DNA of 64,000 bases from Amycolatopsis sp. cg9. Its GTDB lineage: Bacteria > Actinomycetota > Actinomycetes > Mycobacteriales > Pseudonocardiaceae. Shown one piece after another: positions 57,853-64,000 of this stretch (position 1 is the first letter of the stretch; the number at the start of each line of letters is the position of its first letter). A program made the position numbers and the translations under genes. Location of the stretch: positions 3,038,001 to 3,102,000 of the forward strand of contig NZ_CP166850.1 of assembly GCF_041346945.1 (NCBI RefSeq). The letters are read 5' to 3'. Below the pieces are notes generated by a model, which saw only the letters and a program-made list of their open reading frames with translations, made no database searches and was not told the DNA's origin.

Positions 57853-57900
57853 CGTGAAGGCCACCTTGAGGGACTCAGAGTCCTCAAGGTGGCCTTCACG
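57853..57900. repeat. Palindromic repeat, family C copy 2
   Basis: Arms CGTGAAGGCCACCTTGAG and its complement with a variable GACTC/GAGTC core and one unpaired base, followed by GGCTTT as in copy 1. It begins 12 bases after the hemD stop. Together with the family B copy it fills the 294-bp gap before hemB. Confidence 0.75.
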
Positions 57901-57938
57901 GCTTTCCGTGGCAGCGCGCCGTTTCCGGCCCGGCCCCT

Positions 57939-58023
57939 GCGCCCCGATGTGGCGTTCGGTGCGTCAGACGCACCGAACGCCACATTGGGTGCGCTGGACG
58001 CAACCAACGCCACATTGGGGCGC
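57939..58023. repeat. Palindromic repeat, family B copy 3 (compound)
   Basis: Same compound architecture as the copy at 23181-23269: GCGCCCC / GGGGCGC outer arms, one full hairpin with a CAATG/CGATG change in the left arm, then an extra half-unit ending AACGCCACATTGGGG. It lies between family C copy 2 and the leaderless hemB promoter. Confidence 0.75.
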
Positions 58024-58134
58024 TTCGGCCGAGCCAGTCGGCGGGAAGTGCGTTCACCGACGGGAGACGGCCGCCCGGCGGTCCGGGCACCCTTGCGGAA
58101 GGGTGGGCGCGACCAGCGGAGTAACCTGGCTGGA

Positions 58135-59106
58135 GTGTTCCCCGAGCATCGTCCCCGCAGGCTTCGCACCACCCCGGCCATGCGCAGGCTGGTGGGCGAA
58201 ACGACGCTGCGGCCACGCCAGCTGATCCTCCCGATGTTCGTCGCCGAGGGCCTCGACGCGCCGCGGCCGATCTCGAGCATGCCGGGCGTCGTCCAGCACA
58301 CCCGTGACACGCTGCGGAAGGCCGCCGTCGACGCGGTCAACGCCGGGGTCGGTGGGCTGATGCTGTTCGGCATCCCGAAGACCCGGGACGCCGAAGGCTC
58401 CGGGGCCGTCGACGAACACGGCATCCTCAACGTCGCGCTGCGCGACCTGCGCCACGAGCTCGGTGACGCCACCGTGCTGATGGCCGACACCTGCCTCGAC
58501 GAGTTCACCGACCACGGCCACTGCGGTGTCCTGGACGCCGACGGCGGGGTCGACAACGACGCCACCCTGCGGCTGTACGCCGAGATGGCCGTCGCGCAGG
58601 CCGAAGCCGGGGCGCACGTGCTCGGGCCGTCCGGGATGATGGACGGCCAGATCGGCGTCATCCGCCGCGCGCTCGACGAGGTCGGGCACAGCGACAAGGC
58701 GATCCTCGCCTACTCCGCGAAGTACGCCAGCGCGTTCTACGGCCCCTTCCGCGAGGCCGTCGATTCGCAGCTCAAGGGCGACCGCAAGACCTACCAGCAG
58801 GACCCGGGCAACGGCCGCGAGGCGCTGCGCGAGATCGAGCTGGACCTCGCCGAGGGCGCGGACATGGTCATGGTCAAGCCGGCGCTGGCCTACCTGGACG
58901 TGATCAAGGCGGCGGCGGACATCTCGCCGGTGCCGGTGGCGGCGTACAACATCTCGGGCGAGTACGCGATGGTCGAAGCCGCCGCGGCGAACGGCTGGCT
59001 GGACCGCGAACGGACCGTGCTCGAGGTGCTCACGTCGATCCGGCGGGCGGGCGCGGACATGATCCTGACCTACTGGGCCGCGGAAGCCGCTGCCTGGCTG
59101 GACTGA
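58135..59106 (+). CDS. hemB: Delta-aminolevulinic acid dehydratase (porphobilinogen synthase)
   Basis: 323 residues, TIM barrel. Schiff-base lysines lie in [15 protein letters not shown] and [13 protein letters not shown]. The metal loop reads [17 protein letters not shown]: two of the three zinc cysteines remain and the middle one is Asp, so the active-site zinc may be weakened or replaced by Mg. It condenses two ALA to porphobilinogen. TAACCT (58122-58127) lies seven bases before the GTG, so hemB has its own leaderless promoter apart from rex-hemACD. Confidence 0.95.
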   Translation: MFPEHRPRRLRTTPAMRRLVGETTLRPRQLILPMFVAEGLDAPRPISSMPGVVQHTRDTLRKAAVDAVNAGVGGLMLFGIPKTRDAEGSGAVDEHGILNVALRDLRHELGDATVLMADTCLDEFTDHGHCGVLDADGGVDNDATLRLYAEMAVAQAEAGAHVLGPSGMMDGQIGVIRRALDEVGHSDKAILAYSAKYASAFYGPFREAVDSQLKGDRKTYQQDPGNGREALREIELDLAEGADMVMVKPALAYLDVIKAAADISPVPVAAYNISGEYAMVEAAAANGWLDRERTVLEVLTSIRRAGADMILTYWAAEAAAWLD

Positions 59107-59124
59107 CCCGTTAGAGTCCACGCC

Positions 59125-59661
59125 GTGGAAGACAAAGAGGACCTCACCGGTCTGACCGACGACGAACGCCGCAAGAAGGGCCGCTCGCCGGATCCGGTGC
59201 TGCCGGGGCAGCAGGCGCCCAAGGCGACCCCGCCGCGTCCGGTGGCCGTGTCGTTCTGGCTGTGGCTCGCCGGTGGCGTGGTGCTCATCCTCAGCTACGT
59301 CCAGCTGCTGAGCAGCAAGTCGGCCGTCATCGACCAGTTCGTGAAGGCGACCACCGACCCGAAGTACACGCCGCAGATGATCGCGGACGGCGTCACGACG
59401 CTGCTGTGGTACCTGCTCGGCGGCGCGGTCGTGTTCACGCTGCTGTTCCTGCTCTTCGCGTACAAGGCCCGCGAAGGCACGCGCTCGGCCCGGACGGTGC
59501 TGACCATCCTGCCGATCGTGATGCTGCTGCTGATCATGACGATCGCGCCGATCATCAACTACCTGACCCTGGTCTCGGTGCTGCTGTTCGTGATCGCGCT
59601 GGTCCTGATGTACCTGCCGTCGGTGGCGGGCTACTTCCCGAAGGCCGGCCGCAAGCCGTGA
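59125..59661 (+). CDS. Membrane protein of unknown function
   Basis: 178 residues. A charged N-terminus (EDKEDLTGLTDDERRKKGRS) precedes four membrane helices (about 41-60, 90-113, 122-144, 148-168). A similar protein follows hemB in mycobacteria (Rv0513/Rv0514 region). TAGAGT (59112-59117) lies seven bases before the GTG, a leaderless start, and the stop overlaps the DUF3093 gene. Confidence 0.8.
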   Translation: MEDKEDLTGLTDDERRKKGRSPDPVLPGQQAPKATPPRPVAVSFWLWLAGGVVLILSYVQLLSSKSAVIDQFVKATTDPKYTPQMIADGVTTLLWYLLGGAVVFTLLFLLFAYKAREGTRSARTVLTILPIVMLLLIMTIAPIINYLTLVSVLLFVIALVLMYLPSVAGYFPKAGRKP

Positions 59662-60104
59662 GCGACCGGCTCTACGCCGAGTCCGGCGTGAGCTGGGGCG
59701 CCGTCGCGTGGGGCCCGGTGTTCGCGGTGTTCGGCGCGCTGTTCGAGCTGGTGACCGGCGGCCCGGTGCACGTCGTGGGCTGGCTGCTGGTCGGCGCCGG
59801 GCTGTGCGCGATCACCGCGCCGTGGGTGTACGCGCGGCGGCGGTTCCTTTCGCTCGAGGTGACGACGGAGCAGCTGCGCCAGGGCCGCGAGAAGGTCCCG
59901 GCGGACCAGCTCGCCTCGGTGACCGACGTCGGCGCCCCGGTCGGCGCGCGCGTGCTCGGTGGGGGCTGGTCGGTGCCGCGGAAGTACGACTCGCTCCCGG
60001 TGGAGCTCACGGATGGCACGGTGGTCCTGGCGTGGGCGAAGGACGTCGAAGCCCTGCAGGGCGCGCTCGACCGGCTCGTCCGGGCGACGCCGGGGGAAGC
60101 ATGA
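59658..60104 (+). CDS. DUF3093-like membrane protein
   Basis: 148 residues with two N-terminal helices (VSWGAVAWGPVFAVFGALFE; GWLLVGAGLCAITAPWVYA) followed by a PH-like beta domain (LSLEVTTEQLRQGREKVPAD, SLPVELTDGTVVLAWAKDVE). Function unknown. GTGA overlap with the preceding gene. Confidence 0.75.
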   Translation: MSDRLYAESGVSWGAVAWGPVFAVFGALFELVTGGPVHVVGWLLVGAGLCAITAPWVYARRRFLSLEVTTEQLRQGREKVPADQLASVTDVGAPVGARVLGGGWSVPRKYDSLPVELTDGTVVLAWAKDVEALQGALDRLVRATPGEA

Positions 60105-60117
60105 GAAAATCGCCGCT

Positions 60118-60456
60118 GTGATCGACCTTCCGCAGCCCACCGGGGCCGAGCTCTGGCCGCCGGAAGAAGCCGGCCCGCAGGCGCGGCTGAACAAGCCGTG
60201 GCGGCTGCTCGTCGCCGTCGTGGAAGTCGTGCTGGCCGTTGCCGCCGGGTGGGGGGCCTACGCCTGCTGGCACGCGGGGGTGGCCACCGTCGTCACCCGG
60301 ACCGACGACGGCGCGGTGCTCGAATCGCACCGGTACTTCGGCGGGTCGCTCGCCGCCGGCATCGGGCTCGGCACGGTGGCCGCGTTGCTGCTGGTCGACG
60401 CGGTGCGTCAGCTGCTGCTCGCGGTGCGTGCCCGGCAGCTCAAGCGCAAGGACTGA
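60118..60456 (+). CDS. Small two-helix membrane protein
   Basis: 112 residues with a Pro-rich cytoplasmic N-terminus, helices at about 27-50 (RLLVAVVEVVLAVAAGWGAY) and 78-100 (GSLAAGIGLGTVAALLLVDA) and a basic C-terminus RARQLKRKD. No function recognised. It starts 13 bp after the DUF3093 stop. Confidence 0.7.
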   Translation: MIDLPQPTGAELWPPEEAGPQARLNKPWRLLVAVVEVVLAVAAGWGAYACWHAGVATVVTRTDDGAVLESHRYFGGSLAAGIGLGTVAALLLVDAVRQLLLAVRARQLKRKD

Positions 60457-60518
60457 TACACAGCTCCCGCACAGGGAACCCCCAGTCAATTGCTAAGCGG
60501 CGGTCCCAAGGTTGCCGC

Positions 60519-61838
60519 ATGACGCGCGTGCGTGCCTCGAAGGCATGGGTGATCAACGGTGCTCTGGTCGTACTGCTGGCCGGGGCGGGTTTCGGGATAT
60601 ACCAGGCATTCAGCCCCGAACCGAGCACGGCGCAGGCGCAGTCGCGCAGCACCCCGGTGCGCCGCGCGACGGTCACCGAGACGATCTCCGCCGCCGGGAC
60701 GCTCGCCAGCAGCTACACCGGCGCCGCGAACTTCGCCACGGCCGGCAAGGTCACCTCGATCGACGTGAAGGTCGGGGACGTCGTGAGCGCGGGCCAGAAG
60801 CTCGCGACGGTCGACAGCACGCAGGCGGCGAAACAGCTCCAGGTCGCGAAGGCGAACCTCGCGGTCGCGCAGGACAGCCTGGACGCCGCCGAAGACGCCG
60901 AGGACACCCCGGCGACCGGGCAGAACAGCCAGAACGGCCAGAACAGCACGCAATCGGCGGCGAACAGCGTCACCTCGGCGCAGGCCAAGCTCGACCAGGC
61001 CCAGCTGGACGTCCAGACCGCGCAGGAGACCCTCGACAACACGACGCTGTACGCGCCCGGCGCCGGCACGGTCACCGCCGTCAACGGCACCGTCGGGCAG
61101 CAGTCCGCCAGCGGCTCGGCGAGCAGCAGCACCAGTTCCCAGTCGTCGAGCAGCGGCAGCGGTCAGGGCGGCCAGGGTTCGTCGAACAGCACCGCGTCGA
61201 GCAGCTCGAGCTCCGGCAGCAGCGGCTTCATCACCATCACGAACATGACCGGCCTGGTCGTGAACACCTCGGTCGCCGAGATCGACGTCAGCAAGGTCAA
61301 GGCCGGCCAGAAGGCCACGGTGACGCTCAACGCGCTGCCGGACAAGCCGGTCCAGGCCACCGTGTCGAGCGTCAACCTGACCCCGACCACGAGCGGAAGC
61401 GTCGTCTCCTACGGCGCCCAGCTCGCGCTGACCGACCCGCCGGACGGGCTGCGGCCCGGCCAGTCCGCGAGCGTCGTGATCACCGTCGCCTCCGCCGACA
61501 ACGCGCTGAGCGTGCCGGCCGCGGCCGTGACGACCGCCGGCGGCACCAACGTCGTCACCGTGCAGGAGAACGGCCAGAACGTGACGCGCCAGGTGCAGGT
61601 CGGCATCCGCGGCGAGTCGACCGTGCAGATCACCTCCGGGCTGACCGAGGGCGAGAACGTCGTGCTCACCGGGGCTTCGACCGGCACCACGGGCACCGGC
61701 CGGACCGGCACCGGGACCGGCGGCACCGGCGGGTTCCCCGGTGGCGGGACCGGCGGGTTCCCGGGCGGCGGCCAGCGCGGCACGGGCACGGGGGGCACGG
61801 GCACGGGCGCCGGCGGTGGATTCGGCGGCCGCGGGTGA
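60519..61838 (+). CDS. MacA/HlyD-type periplasmic adaptor of an efflux ABC system
   Basis: 439 residues. A membrane anchor (about 10-28) precedes lipoyl-like half-motifs (GKVTSIDVKVGDVVSAGQKL), a coiled-coil hairpin interrupted by a Gln/Asn/Ser spacer, a Ser/Gly-rich insertion (about 190-235), the second lipoyl half, and beta-barrel/MP domains (VTLNALPDKPVQATVSSVN, SVPAAAVTTAGG). The C-terminus is a Gly/Thr-rich GTGGTGTG-like tail. In Gram-positives such adaptors work with MacB-type permeases in export. GTGA coupling to the ATPase gene. Confidence 0.85.
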   Translation: MTRVRASKAWVINGALVVLLAGAGFGIYQAFSPEPSTAQAQSRSTPVRRATVTETISAAGTLASSYTGAANFATAGKVTSIDVKVGDVVSAGQKLATVDSTQAAKQLQVAKANLAVAQDSLDAAEDAEDTPATGQNSQNGQNSTQSAANSVTSAQAKLDQAQLDVQTAQETLDNTTLYAPGAGTVTAVNGTVGQQSASGSASSSTSSQSSSSGSGQGGQGSSNSTASSSSSSGSSGFITITNMTGLVVNTSVAEIDVSKVKAGQKATVTLNALPDKPVQATVSSVNLTPTTSGSVVSYGAQLALTDPPDGLRPGQSASVVITVASADNALSVPAAAVTTAGGTNVVTVQENGQNVTRQVQVGIRGESTVQITSGLTEGENVVLTGASTGTTGTGRTGTGTGGTGGFPGGGTGGFPGGGQRGTGTGGTGTGAGGGFGGRG

Positions 61839-62539
61839 AGCCGGTGATCGCGGTCTCCGCGCTGCGCAAGACCTACGGCGCCGGCGAAACGGCGGTGCAC
61901 GCGCTGCGCGGCGTCGAACTCACCGTCTGGCCGGGCGAGTACGTCGCCATCATGGGGGCTTCCGGCTCGGGGAAGTCGACGCTGCTGAACATGCTCGGCT
62001 GCCTCGACGTCCCGACGTCCGGCCAGTACCTGCTCGACGGCTTCGGTGTCGGCAAGCTGAACGAACGGCAATTGGCGTTGCTGCGCAACCGGAAGATCGG
62101 TTTCATCTTCCAGTCGTTCAACCTCGTGCCGCGGACGTCCGCTTTGTCCAATGTAGAGCTTCCGCTCGTCTACAGTGGACTGAAACGGTCGGAACGGCGG
62201 CGGCGCGCGCTGGCGGCGCTGGAGATGGTCGGCCTGTCCGACCGGGCCAAGCACCTGCCCAGCGAGCTGTCCGGCGGGCAGATCCAGCGCGTCGCCGTGG
62301 CGCGGGCGCTGGTCACCGGCCCGGCGATGCTGCTGGCCGACGAGCCGACCGGCAACCTCGACCGGCGCAGCACCGAAGACGTCCTCGGCGTGTTCGACCG
62401 GCTCAACCGGCTCGGCCGCACCATCGTCGTCATCACGCACGAGGACGAGGTCGCCGCGCACGCGCACCGCGTCGTGCGGGTCGACGACGGGCTCATCGTG
62501 TCGGACGAAGTGACCCGCGCGGTCGGAGCGGTCTCGTGA
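61835..62539 (+). CDS. MacB-type ABC transporter ATP-binding protein
   Basis: 234 residues. Walker A GASGSGKSTLLN, Q-loop FIFQSFNLVPRTSALSNVEL, signature LSGGQIQRVAVARAL, Walker B AMLLADEPTGNLD, H-loop VVITHEDEVAAHA. LolD/MacB subfamily. Coupled by 4-nt overlaps to the adaptor upstream and the permease downstream. Confidence 0.94.
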   Translation: MKPVIAVSALRKTYGAGETAVHALRGVELTVWPGEYVAIMGASGSGKSTLLNMLGCLDVPTSGQYLLDGFGVGKLNERQLALLRNRKIGFIFQSFNLVPRTSALSNVELPLVYSGLKRSERRRRALAALEMVGLSDRAKHLPSELSGGQIQRVAVARALVTGPAMLLADEPTGNLDRRSTEDVLGVFDRLNRLGRTIVVITHEDEVAAHAHRVVRVDDGLIVSDEVTRAVGAVS

Positions 62540-63741
62540 ACATCCTCGAAATCCTGCGCTTCGCCGTCCGCGGGCTCACCGCGAACAAGCTGCGCTCGGC
62601 GCTCACCACGCTCGGCATCACCATCGGCGTCGCCGCGGTGATCCTGCTCATCGCGGTCGGCAACGGCGCGTCCGCGGCCATCGCGGCCAGCATCCAGGGC
62701 CTCGGCACCAACGTGGTCAACGTCTCCCCGGCGCGCGGCGGCGGGCAGGGCGCGTCGGCGCGGCCGCTGACCGTCCAGGACGCCCACGCGCTCGTCGACC
62801 CGGTCGGCGCGCCCGACGTCAAGGCCGCGTCGCCGGTGGTGAACACCACGGCGACCGCGACCTACGGGCAGACGTCGTACGACATCTCCACCGTCGCCGG
62901 CACCGAACCGGCGTACTTCACGACCACCAACCGCGAACTCGCCCAGGGCCAGCTGTTCACCGCCGAAGACGTCACGGCCGCACGGAAGGTCGTGGTGCTC
63001 GGCCCGACGACCGCGGAGTCGATCTTCGGCACCGCTTCGGCCGCGGTCGGCAAGAACGTCCTGCTGAACAGCATCCAGTTCACCGTGGTCGGGGTGCTGC
63101 AGGCGAAGGGCAGCACCGGGCTGCAGAACGCCGACGACGTCGCCATCGCGCCGATCTCGGCCGTCCAGAACTCCCTGGCCGGGTACGGCAGCCTCAGCCA
63201 GATCGCCGTCCAGGCCACCAGCGCGGACTCCGTCTCGCTGGCCCAGTCGGAGATCACCGCGATCCTCAACGCGCGCCACGGCATCCGGCTCGGCGGCACC
63301 GCCGACTACCAGATCCAGAACTCCGAGCAGCTCCTGGCGACCCGGACGTCGGCGACCGAGACGTTCACCGTGCTGCTGGCGGCGGTCGCGGCGATCTCGC
63401 TGCTGGTCGGCGGCATCGGTGTCACGAACATCATGCTCGTCACGGTGACCGAGCGGATCCGCGAGATCGGCATCCGCAAGGCCATCGGCGCCCCGCGCGC
63501 CGCCATCCTCGGCCAGTTCCTCGCCGAAGCGACCATGCTCAGCCTGTTCGGCGGCCTGCTCGGCGTCGCGATCGGGGTGATCGGCAGCCGGTTCACCATC
63601 TCCGGGATCAAGCCCGTCGTGGTGCCCTCGTCGATCCTGCTCGCCTTCGCGGTGTCCGCCCTGATCGGGCTGTTCTTCGGCAGCTTCCCGGCGAACCGGG
63701 CCGCCAAGCTGCGGCCCATCGACGCCCTGCGTCACGAATAA
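62536..63741 (+). CDS. MacB/FtsX-type ABC transporter permease
   Basis: 401 residues. An N-terminal helix (LTTLGITIGVAAVILLIAVG), a large extracytoplasmic MacB-like domain, then three helices with the FtsX signature VTERIREIGIRKAIGAPRAA, ending in GSFPANRAAKLRPIDALRHE. It forms a tripartite-like exporter with the adaptor and ATPase; the cargo (peptide, lipid or antibiotic) is unknown. Confidence 0.93.
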   Translation: MNILEILRFAVRGLTANKLRSALTTLGITIGVAAVILLIAVGNGASAAIAASIQGLGTNVVNVSPARGGGQGASARPLTVQDAHALVDPVGAPDVKAASPVVNTTATATYGQTSYDISTVAGTEPAYFTTTNRELAQGQLFTAEDVTAARKVVVLGPTTAESIFGTASAAVGKNVLLNSIQFTVVGVLQAKGSTGLQNADDVAIAPISAVQNSLAGYGSLSQIAVQATSADSVSLAQSEITAILNARHGIRLGGTADYQIQNSEQLLATRTSATETFTVLLAAVAAISLLVGGIGVTNIMLVTVTERIREIGIRKAIGAPRAAILGQFLAEATMLSLFGGLLGVAIGVIGSRFTISGIKPVVVPSSILLAFAVSALIGLFFGSFPANRAAKLRPIDALRHE

Positions 63742-63753
63742 GGAGAACTCCGC

Positions 63754-64000
63754 ATGTCTTCCTCCACCACGAACCCGTCGAGCGCGGAGGAGATCGTCGC
63801 CACCCCGGCGGTCGACGGTGACCTGAACGCCGAGATGCGCCGGGCGGCCAAGCCGTTCTCCCGCACGACGCTGGTGCTGGCCGGGCTCGTCGTCCTCGCG
63901 ATCGCGTTCGGCGGCGGCGCCTGGACGCACGCGGCGTTCGGCTCGTCGTCCTCCTCGACGCCCACCCGCCCGGCCGGCGGCACCCAGGGCGGCCAGCAGG
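63754..64000 (+). CDS. Membrane-anchored protein of the efflux operon (partial, 3' end outside the window)
   Basis: The first 82 codons. A disordered N-terminus (SSSTTNPSSAEEIVATPAVD) precedes one membrane helix (about 40-62, TTLVLAGLVVLAIAFGGGAW) and an external Ser/Thr/Gly-rich stretch. It starts 12 bp after the permease stop with AAGGAG. It may be a second adaptor-like or secreted component; the rest is needed to tell. Confidence 0.6.
   Translation, partial: MSSSTTNPSSAEEIVATPAVDGDLNAEMRRAAKPFSRTTLVLAGLVVLAIAFGGGAWTHAAFGSSSSSTPTRPAGGTQGGQQ

Overview
The window is very GC-rich actinobacterial DNA. Mycothiol genes (mshA, a mycothiol-dependent isomerase-family enzyme), SenX3/RegX3, a heparin-binding hemagglutinin homologue, a rex-hemACD cluster, frequent GTG starts and many leaderless promoters point to the Pseudonocardiales. 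An Amycolatopsis-like genome is my best guess, but no taxonomic marker proves it. From memory of the M. tuberculosis map, the backbone follows Rv0474 to Rv0514: XRE regulator-hbhA-DUF2516, DUF2505/murB, L,D-transpeptidase, mshA, ybjN, gpm, senX3-regX3, ppx, a Pro-rich membrane protein, sugar-phosphate isomerase, thioesterase, proC, excisionase-like HTH, bS22, epimerase, acyltransferase, SerB1-like phosphatase, glutaredoxin, hemA-hemC-hemD-hemB. Accessory genes are inserted into that backbone.

Layout. 1-5.1 kb: a truncated dapC-type aminotransferase, DUF445 protein, an ectopic cluster of DnaA boxes, a CGNR zinc-finger protein, VOC protein, two zinc-ribbon proteins and a methyltransferase. 5.1-6.8 kb: XRE regulator, HbhA-like protein, DUF2516. 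6.8-24 kb (accessory): a YbaK deacylase / ornithine-cyclodeaminase / divergent aromatic amino-acid lyase operon; an AbiE-like toxin-antitoxin candidate with an operator array; CadD-like transporter; an osmoprotectant ABC system lacking its ATPase; regulators and oxidoreductases including a TetR/alcohol dehydrogenase pair with twin operators; purU; DedA. 24-30.6 kb: cell-wall and mycothiol genes. 30.56-30.70 kb: a candidate three-hairpin 6C-type RNA on the minus strand. 31-43 kb: gpmA, senX3-regX3, ppx, proC and companions. 43-49 kb: excisionase-like HTH, bS22, epimerase, acyltransferase, phosphatase, and a BldN-like sigma factor with a DUF5667 partner. 49-53 kb: acyl-CoA ligase, glutaredoxin, membrane molybdo-oxidoreductase. 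53-59 kb: Rex operator and the heme cluster. 59-64 kb: small membrane proteins and a MacAB-type efflux operon cut by the window edge.

Three sequence-level themes stand out. First, at least six families of long near-perfect palindromes sit just after stop codons, and one pair lies in frame inside the molybdo-oxidoreductase gene. Second, more than a dozen genes have a TANNNT hexamer 6-8 nt upstream of the start codon, implying leaderless transcripts; at murB two divergent ones share two bases. Third, several intergenic gaps are spanned by unannotated small ORFs joined to neighbours by 4-nt start/stop overlaps. No tRNA, rRNA, insertion sequence, CRISPR array or prophage was seen.
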